Source of the DNA: Echinometra lucunter
Taxonomy: Eukaryota; Echinodermata; Echinoidea; Camarodonta; Echinometridae
Assembly: GCA_029962745.1 (NCBI GenBank)
Contig: CM057157.1
Span: 22,264,916-22,328,915, forward strand
DNA: 64,000 nt
Reading direction: 5' to 3'
The notes under the pieces are model-generated. The model was not told the origin of the DNA. It was given only the letters and a program-made list of their open reading frames with translations, and searched no databases. Each line of letters starts with the position of its first letter. Within the stretch, counting starts at the first letter, position 1. This document shows positions 42,101-51,504 of the stretch, one piece after another. Made by a program: the position numbers and the translations under genes.

Positions 42101-43821
42101 TAGTTTGTGATTTTTTTACATCAGCTGCTCACAAAATTAGTCACTGCCTTTAAATGATAAAAATCTTATATCAATTAGCCATTAATTCTGATATATTTTG
42201 TCCTCATTTTTTCCTATAAAAATCATGCATCTGCTTTAGAAATAGTTAAAAATTCTTTCATCCTTCTCATAATTGTCGCAAAAGATGTCAAGCCATGATT
42301 CATCAGAGCATAGGGATTTTAACGGAAGTCTAACATCCCAGCTCATGAGTCATTTAATGAAATTTTATATTTTGTGAATTCTACCAGTAAAGTACAATTT
42401 AGCAAGGCTTGCTGTATGCCCGGGTAATGGACATACTTCAAAACTTAGAGAGTGAGCAAAGCAAGTGAGCAAAAATAAGATGTCTTTCTGTAGTATATCA
42501 TTTATCTATTTTTGGCTATATAATATTTTTGTTATTCCAATATTTCAACAGCAAGTTTGAAAAACTGGAAAAAATATGAACAATATCTTCTGTTGTGGCA
42601 TACCAAATAAGATTAATTTAAATGGAAATGAGCAGTGCCATCTGTTGTGGCATACCAAGTAAGATTTAATTTAATTAGAAATAACCAATGCATTCTGTTG
42701 TGGCTTTCCGAATAAGATGATTGAATTGGAAATAACCAATGCATTCTGTTGTGGCATTCCGAATAAGATTGATTTGATTGGAAATAACCAATGCATCCTG
42801 TTGTGGGATTCAGAATAAAATTAATGATACCCCTTCAAACAGGTCGGGTGGTAGGTCTGTCCATTGTAAATTAAACTTTATCCTCAGTTTTTGAGCAAAG
42901 CTCATGAAATTTAGCATATCCATTGGTCTTGGGATGGAGATATGCAAGAAGTAATTTGTTAATATGTAGAAACTACATTGCCATGGTAACGGCATATTAT
43001 GCAGTAAATCAGGAAATATTGCGGATCAAACTTCTTCCTCATTTTTCGAGCAGTGCTCGTGAAACTCAGCACACACCTTGGGGTGGTTTCTAGTGTAATT
43101 GGAAATAACCAGTGCGTTCTCTTGTGGCATTCCAAATAAGATATATTTGATTGGAAATAACCATTGAAGTCTTTGAATTGGCAATGTAGTGTAAAATGTA
43201 AATCACATTTTTCAGGTGTAAATTCTAGCATTTTCATTCAAATTGGTTCATGCTATATACCTTTTTTTTTTAATCAACATATGTTGGAGTGGAAAATAAA
43301 GATAATTGTTACCAATTTAGGAAAAGAAAGCTGATTGATTTTGACCTGAAGGAAATTCTACTGCCATGGGATGAAATATCAATAAGTTCGTCAAGAATAG
43401 CCAATATGTTATGTATATTAGTTTTGTGAACATCATTTTTGGAGACACATTGGTTAGAATTCACCTCATAGGTTTAAACCATTGGGTGGTTTTTTAATCG
43501 TACATGCAGACAGAATCCGGTCCAATTATCTGTTTTCTTTATTGTTCAGCCAAGGGCAATATGCGTCAATTTACACTTACATGTCAAAACCACCCTATGG
43601 TTTAAACCTCTCTTCTGAATTCTGGCAATTTCTTCTCTCTGAAAGTAAAATTGATGGACTTAATTATTTCAAGATGTTTTCCTTGACGATATCTTCTAAC
43701 AGTCATCGCAACCAAGAGTATGGAGAGTGACTACCGCCCTCTTGTGTCCAAAGTAAGAGACCAAGTCCAAGACTACAATGGAATGCTGCAGGATATGCTG
43801 ATAAAAGGCGTCCAGCGCTGA
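6367..43821 (+). CDS. IFT74: Intraflagellar transport protein 74 (IFT-B core subunit)
   Basis: IFT74 pairs with IFT81 in the IFT-B core and helps carry tubulin into cilia. Twenty coding exons join in consistent phase to 596 codons (human about 600): 6367-6368, 9782-9893, 10922-10979, 11458-11535, 12919-13066, 14172-14232, 14784-14843, 16605-16666, 18526-18604, 26659-26781, 27941-28125, 28681-28760, 31391-31444, 32177-32217, 32564-32620, 32920-33040, 33765-33928, 35420-35474, 36470-36601, 43703-43821. The start ATG is split: AT closes exon 1 (donor GTAAGTAT) and G opens exon 2, with an in-frame TAA 96 nt upstream. The N-terminus is basic and Pro/Gly-rich ([11 protein letters not shown]), as in the tubulin-binding tail. 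Diagnostic stretches are [61 protein letters not shown] and [20 protein letters not shown]. The rest is coiled coil. It ends in TGA after LIKGVQR. Confidence 0.96.
7211..7693 (-). CDS. Unidentified small protein, 128 aa, two exons, nested in IFT74 intron 1
   Basis: Exon 1 (7693-7580, 38 codons, starting [15 protein letters not shown]) ends at a consensus donor GTAAGT. Exon 2 (7483-7211, 90 codons and TAA) follows an acceptor ATGCAG. The 96-bp intron is removed in phase 0. The join gives a predicted compact protein with a helical middle ([20 protein letters not shown], then [18 protein letters not shown] and [15 protein letters not shown]) and a basic tail KPSKKRV. No signal peptide or membrane segment is evident, and I do not recognise the family. 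An upstream ATG at about 7709-7707 opens an overlapping frame with low-complexity Gly/Ser content; that frame changes register in exon 2 to a Pro-rich reading and seems less natural. A short upstream ORF or a different true start is possible. It is transcribed towards the divergent promoter. Confidence 0.55.
8005..8294. mobile_element. Truncated hAT element, right end only
   Basis: The sequence from about 8005 to 8294 aligns closely with the right 270 bp of the complete element ending at 3572, including the shared ATACATGATTCCTC and AGGGTGAGGTCTTTTGG blocks. It ends with the same GCCAACCCTG. The left half is missing. Confidence 0.75.
8298..8940. repeat. Diverged direct duplication of about 290-bp units
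   Basis: 8298-8590 and 8656-8940 share ordered blocks: GTGACNNATTGGGG-AAAACAAA at the start, TCACATGACA and CCCATT(C/G) in the middle, and TTGAATATTCATAAGTT near the end. The copies are clearly diverged with several indels. No coding signal was found in either. Confidence 0.6.
15121..15460. repeat. Diverged tandem repeat, about 158-bp period, with AGGTCA motifs
   Basis: Two units (about 15121-15270 and 15271-15432) and a third partial unit share CATCACCAT, GATTAGATTTT-GGGGTA and AGTCAAAGGTCAC. They lie in IFT74 intron 7. The AGGTCA/AGTCA blocks recall those in the large array near 29.8-30.9 kb. Confidence 0.5.
15625..16410. mobile_element. Non-autonomous element with imperfect terminal inverted repeats
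   Basis: The left end GGTGGTATTCTGAAGC, followed by TTTTAA and CTGTTGTA, is mirrored by the right end (TACAACAGAGTTAAAAC, TGTTCAGAATACC and a second AATACCACTCC). The inner part carries further TTCTGAAAATGTTTTAAC-like sub-repeats. There is no transposase frame. It lies in IFT74 intron 7. Confidence 0.5.
17222..17363. repeat. Two tandem copies of a 70-bp unit ending in a C run
   Basis: The unit beginning CCAAGTAGCTGGATGAAGAT occurs at 17222 and 17292 and is nearly identical in both copies, separated by a poly-C run. A CA repeat follows. This is a recent duplication within IFT74 intron 8. Confidence 0.8.
17808..17957. repeat. Foldback sequence with a perfect TGACGTCA-bearing hairpin
   Basis: A left arm (GACGTAAAAGTGGGTACCC) and a right palindrome (17912-17952) enclose a CpG-rich core. 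The palindrome has 19-bp perfect arms, GGTACCCACTTTGACGTCA and its reverse complement, around TTT. Each arm ends in a full cAMP-response-element consensus TGACGTCA. It is probably a MITE remnant in IFT74 intron 8. Confidence 0.6.
19349..20355. repeat. Diverged 200-bp repeats, two copies and a fragment
   Basis: 19349-19562 and 19613-19795 share TAGGTCATATTT, AACTTGAAG, TCATTCATAAT, TTAGACAT, ATCATCAAA-like blocks and GCATGAAAAGATTT. A shorter fragment is at about 20291-20355. A small palindrome TAGGTCATATTAGATATGACCTA lies at about 20147-20170. Confidence 0.5.
21628..22638 (-). CDS. Immunoglobulin-like type I membrane protein, 336 aa, nested in IFT74 intron 9
   Basis: One uninterrupted frame encodes a signal peptide (about residues 1-26, with [13 protein letters not shown]) and an extracellular part. 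A single-pass membrane helix follows at about 279-300 ([20 protein letters not shown]), then a 36-residue charged cytoplasmic tail without ITAM or ITIM. The ectodomain looks like two diverged Ig-like domains: C48 to C91 with the [11 protein letters not shown] strand, then C153 to C200/C201. A Cys-rich stalk follows (CCSC, CQC, DPCPQD, RCPM). N-glycosylation motifs occur near 84, 90 and 229. An acceptor TTTCTTTCACAG lies just before a short leader ahead of ATG, so an upstream non-coding exon is expected; a donor CAGAG-GTAGGA near 24462 could supply it. AATAAA follows the stop by about 35 nt (21594-21589). It may be a cell-surface recognition or adhesion protein; the exact family is not recognised. 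Confidence 0.85.
   Translation of the reverse strand: MLKTQKVPFEWSTFFIAVMLITLARCSDSSIIKVKEGKVVELKFSYPCDSTKVTLQQGYKYPFYSSRNPEAISLAWNHVLENKNDTVHENCSLHLTIDPVSRDDEGTFILTAYKNGELLPDYPRIGLRVQYPPGKASCETSNEYTDEWISLHCTAPAGNLAGQIVCYQNGMRLPKLTNPEETGGTLRQTILARLADPVNCCSCSFQQTTDMCQCKDWGWDPTDKRAFTNITDPCPQDSNARCPMTSQEPKKGTAESETSTSISITNKAVPQIIPAQQIIWVYVVGGILCVSFIILLVLYIHKVRQAKKLSIMLDEIKTENNHLELLHSKDQVEGTA
23148..24114. mobile_element. Foldback element with about 220-bp inverted arms and a 13-bp target duplication
   Basis: The arm at about 23184-23412 is repeated in inverted orientation at about 23880-24112. Both contain GGTAAGTCCTAAAGGACTAT, a CTGGGTGAAGTCCTAAAAAGG block and the GAGGAGGCTTGAGTTGG block. The core is C-rich with many CCACC/CGCC motifs. 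TGACTTTACTATG flanks the whole unit at 23135-23147 and 24115-24127, which looks like a target duplication. The open frames in the two arms are mirror copies of each other and not genes. Confidence 0.75.
25936..26549. repeat. Direct duplication of a 150-bp segment before IFT74 exon 10
   Basis: 25936-26083 and 26396-26549 share ATGCTTA-GACCAGCATA, CCTACNCCTCCCCC, TTATACATGTTT and a 40-bp near-identical block containing AGAATTTTTCATTAAGATAA and GAAAGTTTGCTTTATTTAAT. Confidence 0.75.
29318..29453. mobile_element. Small MITE with nested hairpins
   Basis: GGGTGTAACGTAAAGAGATA at the left is mirrored by TTTTTTATGTTACACCC at the right. The left half also folds on itself (AGAGATACAAT and ATTGTATCTCT), and inner CAATCTTAC/GTAAGATTG blocks alternate. 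It lies in IFT74 intron 12 next to a long C run. Confidence 0.55.
29645..31265. mobile_element. Composite repeat element carrying a 161-bp tandem array
   Basis: The left end GTCTCGCCTGC (29645), followed by an inverted GGAGCGAGAC, is mirrored by GCAGGCGAGAC at 31232-31242. Inside are a GTCGGC microsatellite (about 29690-29730), the 161-bp array and a unique tail. Marine invertebrate genomes contain non-autonomous elements with a microsatellite plus a 150-160-bp tandem core (pearl/Tsp-like, Helentron-associated). Assignment to that class is an inference. Confidence 0.45.
29760..30930. repeat. Tandem array of 161-bp monomers with a three-monomer higher-order period
   Basis: The AACTTT landmark recurs at 29760, 29921, 30082, 30243, 30404, 30565, 30726 and 30887, exactly 161 bp apart each time. 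Monomers at 29921/30404, 30082/30565 and 30243/30726 pair as near-identical types, giving a 483-bp higher-order unit repeated twice. Each monomer holds AGGTCA half-sites spaced by one base. Confidence 0.9.
31651..31826. mobile_element. PIF/Harbinger-type MITE
   Basis: Terminal inverted repeats of about 33 bp start TGGGGTGTTGCAAGAAAGTT and end with its complement AACTTTCTTGCAACACCCCA. The flanks are TTA on both sides (31648-31650 and 31827-31829), the 3-bp duplication usual for PIF/Harbinger. It lies in IFT74 intron 13. Confidence 0.7.
36160..36385 (+). pseudogene. Decayed duplicate copies of IFT74 exon 19
   Basis: About 36286-36380, directly after a splice-like ATCAG, matches the start of exon 19 (36470). 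Shared blocks include TCCAGCCAGTA, GCCTTGAAG and CAGCTGAGCAACCTGG versus CAGCTGGGTAACCTGG. In-frame stops and indels make it non-functional. A weaker third copy (about 36160-36215) retains GGTAGTATGAAGCCCTAGAGG. The spacing of about 126 and 184 bp suggests serial tandem duplication of the exon with its acceptor. Confidence 0.7.
38739..39072. mobile_element. MITE, copy 1 of a family with long inverted ends
   Basis: The left end TACCTGGGGTGTGTTTCATA continues AAGCTGTCCGTAAAGTTATG. The right end mirrors it (GAACAGCTTTATGAAACACC...AGGTA). The interior is AT-rich and non-coding. It shares ends and interior with 59882-60195. Confidence 0.75.
42562..43165. repeat. Minisatellite of about 52-bp units in IFT74 intron 19
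   Basis: CTGTTGTGGCAT/CTTTCC recurs at 42590, 42642, 42695, 42746 and 42798, followed by AATAAGAT and GGAAATAACCAATGCA. A detached unit with CTCTTGTGGCATTCC is at about 43097-43165. Confidence 0.75.
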
Positions 43822-44585
43822 GATCTGCAGGACTTTTTAACCAAGTCATGAGAAATGCCACAAAATTCCTGGTGTAAATCTTATTTTTCTTGTGCTTGTG
43901 TGTGTGTGTGTGTATGAATGTTGCATTCAAATCTGCTCTGTCATCTAACATGTGTATAAAAACCACTATTGTGCATATCCGTGTATTCTGTCTATCAGTA
44001 CACTGTTGAATGGAATGGAGGAAAATGTTGATGGTGATACTGAGGAAGAAACCTTGTTAAACCACTTTTTTGATTACATGAGTTATTTATTCATTCATAG
44101 TTTAATCTATTATTGATTGATGTATTGATTCATGTATTGAGGTAGTTATTCACTTGCTTTCATTCATTTTTTTGTGTATTTATTAGACGTATTATTTTTT
44201 TTTTAATATATGTTACATTATTTCAGTAGATGAAAAAAGGTAACATGATGATATAGAGATCATAGTTTGTAGATTAATTTCATAAAGTTTCACGCACCGT
44301 TCCATTGTAGATCATCCCTTTAATCGCAAATGAAATGTTCAGATGTGGGATACGCTTTGTAGTTATGACCTATCTTGTCAGAAAGCCATGCTGTATGATG
44401 GATTTTCTGGAGAATTGCATCTCAGCAATCCTATGTGATCCAAGTTAAACATGACAGCTGGTTTTTGCATTACCGGTATGTCATTTCATGGGGAATATAA
44501 CAGTATATCTATTCCTCTCTCTCCCCCACCCTACCCTGCCCCTCCCCTTGCTCTCTCTTTCTTTCTGTTTGATTTCCTTTCTCTC

Positions 44586-44628
<43 letters not shown>

Positions 44629-45444
44629 CATCTTCCTATTCTCCATATTGCTCTGTCTCTCCCTCTTCCTCTTTCTCTTTCCCTTTCTCCTTCCATTCCT
44701 CTCTGTCCCTTTCTCCCTCCCTCCTTCCCTCTCTTCCCCCTTATGTTTCTTCATTCCTCTCTTCTATCTCCATACCTGCCAACTGTCCCTATGTTGGGGA
44801 AAAGGAAAGGGCAATGTTCACCCTTTACAACCCTGTGTCATTATTTTTGTGAAAATCTGTGTATAGTAATGGAAAGGAATTTCAGAAATAACTGATTTTT
44901 GACAATTCCTTGATCTTTTGTCTTTCTTGACTGGCAGGGTTAGCAGGCCTGTATCTTTAATTCCTTACCCTCCCCTCTCCCCTTTCCTGTCTCTCTCCAT
45001 CCCCTCTTCCCCTATTCCTCTCTCCCTCAACTCTCTCTTTATCTCTGCCTTTCTCTCTCTCCTCCTCCTACATCCCACACATTCTATCATTTCATAGCTT
45101 AATTTATTGTATACCAGTAATGAAAATCTGAGTTGGGGCTGTGGAGTGGGAGCTGCACCCTGCACCCCTAAAAATGAAAAATAATAATAATAATTATCAT
45201 ATTAGTAAAAATGAAAGAAATTTTGAAAATGATAGAAATTATTAATTGTAAAACTTAGCATTTAATTTTCTCATAAGTTCACAGAACATAAAACCCCAAG
45301 GGCTGCATGGGACTGGATCTCACCTTTTCATCCCCCCCCCCCCCAGAAAAGTTCTGCAGCCCCTGTTCAGTACATGTATAGGGGATGTTCACCCTCTACC
45401 CTTTAGTCATTCAGTCAAATACAGCATGTTCTTATTAGAATGTG
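43822..45444. other. Region after the IFT74 stop codon
   Basis: This stretch probably begins with the IFT74 3' UTR, but no AATAAA was found close to the stop. It contains a GT repeat (about 43899-43913), a strongly C/T-rich tract at 44512-44760 with (CT)n at 44597-44628, and a second C/T tract at 44968-45070. The open frames here are low-complexity. Confidence 0.5.
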
Positions 45445-46665
45445 AAGGTCATGGACTGGTTGAGATCAATCTAATTGTTTTTCTTTTCAATGGATGTTTT
45501 TGCCGTATCCACTGTTGCCTATCAGTGAGGAAAGTTCATGGTATTTGGGCTTAACAGATTTATCACAAATTATGAGAATTTGAACATCAATGACTGGTTG
45601 AGATCAATCTATTTGTTTTTCTATTCAATGGATGTTTTTGCCATATCCACTGTTGCCTATCAGTGAGGAAAGTTCATGGTATTTGGGCCTTGACTGATTT
45701 ATCACAAATTAGGAGAATTTGAACATCACTGACTGGTTCAGGTCCATCTATTTGTTTTTCTTTTCAATGGATGTTTTTGCCATATCAGTGAGGAAAGTTC
45801 ATGGTATTTGGGCTTAACAGATTTATCACAAATTCTGAGAATGTGAACATTAGTGCCTGGTTGAGATCCATCTATTTGTTTTTCTTTTCAATGGATGTTT
45901 TGCCATATCCACTGTTGCCTATCAGTGAGGAAAGTTCATTGTATTTGGGCCTTGACTGATTTATCACAAATTAGGAGAATTTGAACATCAATGACTGGTT
46001 GAGATCCATCTATTTTTTTTCTATTCAATGGATGTTTTTGCCATATCCACTGTTGCCTATCAGTGAGGAAAGTTCATGGTATTTGGGCTTAACAGATTTA
46101 TCACAAATTATGAGAATGTGAACATTAATGACTGGTTGAGATCAATCTAATTGTTTTTCTTTTCAATTGATGTTTTTGCCATATCCACTGTTGCCTATCA
46201 GTGAGGAAAGTTCATGGTATTTGGGCCTTGACTGATTTATCACAAATTATGAGAATTTGAACATCAATGACTGGTTCAGATCCATCTATTTGTTTTTCTT
46301 TTCAATGGATTTTTTTTGCCATATCCACTGTTGCCTATCAGCATGGAAAGTTGATTGTATTTGGGCCTTGACTGATTTATCACAAATTATGAGAATTTGA
46401 ACATCAATGACTGGTTCAGATCCATCTATTTGTTTTTCTTTTCAATGGATGTTTTTGCCATATCCACTGTTGCCTATCAGTGAGGAAAGTTCATGGTATT
46501 TGGGCTTAACAGATTTATCACAAATTATGAGAATGTGAACATTAATGACTGGTTCAGATCCATCTATTTGTTTTTCTTTTCAATGGATGTTTTGCCATAT
46601 CCACTGTTGCCTATCAGCACGGAAAGTTGTTGGTGTTTGGGCCTGTAACGATTTATCACAAATGC
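45445..46665. repeat. Satellite-like array of about 139-bp units, mostly alternating in two types
   Basis: The GACTGGTTGAGATC/GACTGGTTCAGATC landmark occurs nine times (45453, 45592, 45731, 45854 as GCCTGG, 45993, 46130, 46269, 46409, 46547). Two variants mostly alternate: GGGCTTAACAGATTTATC and GGGCCTTGACTGATTTATC, giving a dimer of about 278 bp with one slip. One unit has a 16-bp deletion. No open frame is preserved across units. Confidence 0.9.
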
Positions 46666-47825
46666 GACGACTGCCAAGGTCCCTTCAATTCATCTCAATT
46701 CAATTTATTTCAATCAACAATGGTATAAAACTCACAAACATAACCAATACAAAACTAATCAATGATTGGGTACCCATCTATAAAGCAAAGCTTGTTGTGA
46801 AAGGGGTCCTTTTTATAACATAAGGAACCTATACAATTATAATTAGAGTTTCCTTCTTCTTTTCTCAGTACGCATAGCTGCCAATTAGGATTTTATCCTA
46901 TTTAGTAGGATTTTTAATTGGAATATAACACTGAATAGGATTTTTCCCATTGAAGTAGGATTTTTGAAACTTTTAAGAATGATTCTTTAATACACATATT
47001 ATAAGTGTTTTGGAGTTTTTTTAATATTTTCTCAACATTTCAATTTACCCCACTGCTCAGTATGTTCTACCTGTGTGTTTTGTACTGAAGATCATTTTAA
47101 TTGAAGAAATACAATGTAGAAGAGTGAGGATATAAATAATAGAGTAAGCCCTGTATATTACTAATGTTGACTTTCAGTTAGAATATGCAGAGTGCATAGG
47201 AATTATACTGTTGGATGTTTCGAAATTACAAACAAATGGATTTTGGGCTTGAAAATAGGATAAAAAGAAATAAAGAATAGGATTTTTTTTTCCCAATTGG
47301 GGTTGGCAGCTCTGATTACGTGTCTGGAATCTTTAACTGCCTAGATTTAACTCATTGCCCATTGGAACTGGATGGCCCCTGTATTAGGCCTGTGGCAACG
47401 TGAGAATTCGGTAATCAGTGAGTTAATTTGTATAATGGAAAATGAAATGATATGTTAACAAGAGATAACATGTAACATCCCTTAAACTTTTGTTGTAGTT
47501 CAGTAGAAATTGTTATGTCATGAAGAAAATATGTGAACTTTTCAGTGAATGAACATGTGAATATGTAGTTGGGTTGTTTTTTTTTCGCACTTTGTTGTTT
47601 TGTTTTTGGTTTTGTTTTGTTTTCCTGGGGGTATTACATCCCCTTAGGTAACAGATATTCTATTTTTTGGTCATCAGATCATATGATGTGTGATATATTT
47701 CTGCACATTGTTTACGGATAGGATCGTGCACATTGAGGAATATAGTATGTAATGCTGGAGATATTTTCATTGTTGATAAAGAAGATATGTGTAGCTTTCA
47801 ACCTACATGTATGCACATGTTCTCG

Positions 47826-47859
<34 letters not shown>

Positions 47860-49862
47860 CTCTTTCTCTCTTACTCTCTTTTTTTTATATTTCTTTTGAG
47901 CAGGACGGAAATATTATTATGAGTCATGAGATCATATGGTTTGCGATGCACTACATTTCACTATATTCGTAATATACAAACCAAGAGTATTCTGTATGTA
48001 ATTCGGTAGAAATTATCAAGGTTTATTGAGAAGTATGTTTAGCTGTCATTGTGTGAGTATGTGATATTTTTTTTTTTTTTGGTTAGCATTATGTATCAGA
48101 TAAGAGGAAAGAAATGCTGGTGACTGGTGACTTGATTTTTAACAGCACATAGAAGCATTTTTGCAAGCATTAAGCATTCCCCGAACCATCCCAGAAATAT
48201 GCTACAGCAAACGAATACATGAGGCTGGTACACTACAAAGTTCTCATACCACAGGGATGAATGAAGCTGCCTTTTATGCCTTTGTGACACAAAGCAATCT
48301 TTTTTACCCCCACTCTCCATTCATTAACATCTTAGAAATTGTTTTTGTTTGTTTGTATGTGGGTTTTTTTTAAGGCTGTTTCTGTACCAAATGTGAGCAA
48401 GGCTTGAAGGACAGACCTATAGGTTATGTTAAGCAGCATATTTTTTTTTTTACAAGTTACTGTGCAAAGTGCAAGCAATTGCCACCATTCACCACATTTG
48501 GTTACATTAACACCTCCTCGCAGGGAGAGTCCATTTAGGGACCAGCCTACGCAGTTTGCATGCCTGACCAGAATACTTGGAAACAGTGTGGGAGGTTTAA
48601 TTGACTGTGATCAGTGTCCTGAGACTTTGACCCTGTCTTACTGTGATAGAAGATGGCAGGTTGTTAATTGACAACAGTCTTTGGTTTTTCTTATCATTGT
48701 GTATGATGAAGTACACTTGGAGCATGCTTTACCGATTTCCCATCCACCCCCCCCCCCCCACCCATCCTAACTCACAGGTTTTCTAACCTCCGTGGGAAGC
48801 CCCGCAGAATATTGTACATACATATTTTATGTTACTGTTATATTATAATGTATTTTGATTTGATTTTGCAAAATGAATGAATTGAATTGAATTGAACTGA
48901 ATTGGAAAAAAAAAATGACCATGCACTAGAACAGATGAATTGAAGTTTTTCAGCTGTAACATACTATGCTGGCTGCTCGGGGTGACCAGTGTTTATTTCT
49001 GTATTTGTTTTCTTTCTTTTTGCATCACAAATATCCAAGTCAGCTAGTGACTATTAGAAATAATATTAGAAATAAGCGTGAGATTTTATCCATTTGCATG
49101 AGTGGAGTGGGGGGTCAGGAAATGGGAGGCTTATTAATCAAGAGGAGATACTCAAAGGCTACACAATTTCAAGTTATTCGGTAGGCAGATACCGCCCTCA
49201 TGTCACCCTCACCCTTTATCCATGTAACATTTATGTAAATATGTGTCATATGTGTTTATAGGCTATATCTCTATTCTAGTTTTTAAAAATGTGTAAATAC
49301 AGTATGTGTATAGATCTTAGATGAATAAACGATGTGAACTGTTATTTCGAATCAAGATTTACAAGTGGCTTTGGTGTTTTCTTCTACAGTTTGATTTCAT
49401 CAATGATTACATGATTGGATGAGTGAATGGATGAAGAAATGAATTTATTGATATACATGTATTAACAACAAACATTGTCCTAACCGTGAAATGAAAATGG
49501 CTTTTCACAGGCTGTTTTTATTGTATTGTTCTTTCATTATGCCTTTCCAAACTTTGTTTTATTTATCCCTCTCCCACGCTTGTATTTTTCCGGAGGCCCA
49601 TTTCTATGTTGTTCCACTGAAAGCACAGCACTTTTGGGGGTGGATAATTATGTTGTGCATAATAAATGCCTGCATTATCATTATTTCACCCCCTCCCCCC
49701 CTCCCCACTTGTACATGTGCATCCTTCAACATAGTTGACCTTTTTCTTAATTGTTAGCAGGCCCACACTGCCCCATCAAGGTGTCAAAACTCTGAAGACG
49801 ACTCTAACCATTCAATTTTCAGCATGAACATTTTCAACCAAACTACCCCTCCACCTTTTTCG

Positions 49863-49944
<82 letters not shown>

Positions 49945-50070
49945 TCCTGGCAATGCATGCACTTAGCCATGGCCTTCATATGTTTCCAGCATTTTATCAC
50001 TTTGCGCCACCAGGGGGGTGTCTAATTTAACATCTTTCTTCAAATTTCCTTGTCATCATCACTTAAATAC
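46666..50070. other. Intergenic stretch without recognised genes
   Basis: 46873-47313 may be a MITE: AGCTGCCAATTAGG at the left and TTGGGGTTGGCAGCT at the right, with repeated TAGGATTTTT inside. A CT/CTTT microsatellite lies at 47824-47877. AATAAA at 49324-49329 (GATGAATAAACG) is followed by T/G-rich DNA and could be a distant polyadenylation signal for IFT74. A long (CT)n lies at 49866-49941. Confidence 0.45.
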
Positions 50071-50376
50071 CCCGGTCACACCTGCAAAAGATCGATACCA
50101 AAACCGACAACAGCCCGACAAAATATTTCACTACACCTCACGGCCAAGAATCAATTGCTTAGTCGGCCTTAGTTTTTTTTTTTAGCGGTGTGAATGAGAT
50201 ACTGCCCTCTCTATTCCTTGTCATATTCATCTCCAATATTTTCATCTTTACCTTCATGTAGATCGAAACTGCGCCGACAACAGACCACGAAAAAAATTAG
50301 ATAAAGTTGAATTGATTAAATTACCACGTATGGCCAAGAAGTGGTCGATTTTGGTCTCGGTTTGGCGGTGTCGCCA
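50071..50376. mobile_element. Degenerate MITE with GGTCACACC-type ends
   Basis: Left GGTCACACCTGC...ATCGATACCAAAACCGAC is loosely mirrored by right GTCGATTTTGGTCTCGG...GGCGGTGTCG. Internal copies of CCGACAACAG and GGCCAAGAA occur in both halves. The element is diverged and no target duplication was fixed. Confidence 0.45.
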
Positions 50377-50659
50377 CTGGCGTACCGATGGGGTCTGCCC
50401 CCCCCCCCCCCCATTAGATAAAGTTGAAACGTGGTTTATTTCTAATCCGCTACCAGTGATTCACAAATGTTGCTGAAATGGCATGATTTTCCGGGGGGGG
50501 GGGGGTCATCACAGTTTTGTAACTTTCTCCCACAAAAGTTTTTGCTCATTACGCCACTCGGTGTCGTCATGGGCGGACGGGCACTGAGGAATCTAGAGAG
50601 CTTTTCGTCTAGGGTCACCCCGTATTTTGGGTCAAAGGCCGATCGATGTGCGGTCTTAA

Positions 50660-51070
50660 GCCCACCGCACACTATACGATCCGACTGCGATCCGAATTTC
50701 GAACAAATGGCATTCTGCATTAGATATGAAAGTTTAAACGTAAAATTATCTTATTTGAAGTTTGGAATAATGATAGGAATATACAATAAAATTTTGGTTA
50801 ACTGCAAGCCTTGTGGTCGGAGCAAAGGCGAAATCGGCTACAAATCGCAGCCGATCGCTAGATTGCTATGATGTCACTACGATTCAGAAAAGAGTTCGCT
50901 TTTATTCCTGCAGGGAGGCTCGCAATAGCCCGGAATTTCGACTATAGTATTCATACGACTATTCGAAACTTTGATCGATATGATCTTACATGTTTGAATG
51001 TTAATATAAAATGCTATGACAAATTTTTCCAAAATCGGATCGCAAACGGATCGTATAGTGTGCGGTGGGC
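50660..51070. mobile_element. MITE with TTAA-like flanks and long inverted ends
   Basis: The left end GCCCACCGCACACTATACGA, continuing TCCGACTGCGATCCGA, is mirrored by the right end (TCGGATCGCAAACGGATCG then TATAGTGTGCGGTGGGC). Flanks are TTAA (50656-50659) and TTTA (51071-51074). A TTAA target would fit piggyBac-type elements; this is tentative. The 411-bp element has no transposase. Confidence 0.65.
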
Positions 51071-51258
51071 TTTAGGCCAGCCAAAGTGGAAACTTGTTGT
51101 AAAGAGCTCTAATATAACAAGATTCCTGATAATGCAAGATAATTTTGCTTGTCCTAAGCCTTTGATCTCCTGTTGATATAGGTTCGTTTGTGTTATTTTT
51201 TTTACGCTGATATGAGAAAACCCTTCATGGCACAAGTAAATGTTCATGCACTCTCATA

Positions 51259-51504
51259 TCTGCGGAGTCAAATTTGACTCGGAAAGGTGTCAGCTGGGAG
51301 TCAACTCTATTCCGAGTTAAAGTGACTCAGATTTCCGAATTTAATTTGACTCGGAATGGTGTGGCGTCAAATGAGAATGGACTAAATTCGATTCAAAGTA
51401 ACTCCATTCCGAGTCAAATTAATTCGGAAATCTGAGTCACTTTTAACTCCGAATAGAGTTGACTCCCATTTGACTCCATTCCGAGTCAAATGTGACTCCG
51501 CAGA
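51259..51504. mobile_element. Nearly full-length foldback MITE
   Basis: Arms of roughly 105-115 bp start TCTGCGGAGTCA and end TGACTCCGCAGA. They share CTCTATTC(C)GAGTTAA, GTGACTCAGATTTCCGAA and TTTGACTCGGAATGG in mirrored order. Only a short spacer separates the arms, so transcripts would form a long hairpin. Confidence 0.75.

Larger units (their letters stand above)
36602..43702 (+). other. IFT74 intron 19 (7.1 kb)
   Basis: The last intron contains a C run at about 36667-36682, a MITE (38739-39072), a C run at about 40210-40224, a partial inverted-repeat fragment near 40524-40615 (GAGTTGCGATTGATACAAAT) and a 52-bp minisatellite (42562-42825). No exon was recognised. Confidence 0.7.

Noticed and set aside
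44451..44895. Ser/Leu-rich frames of about 135 aa
   Set aside because: They translate a C/T-rich low-complexity tract.
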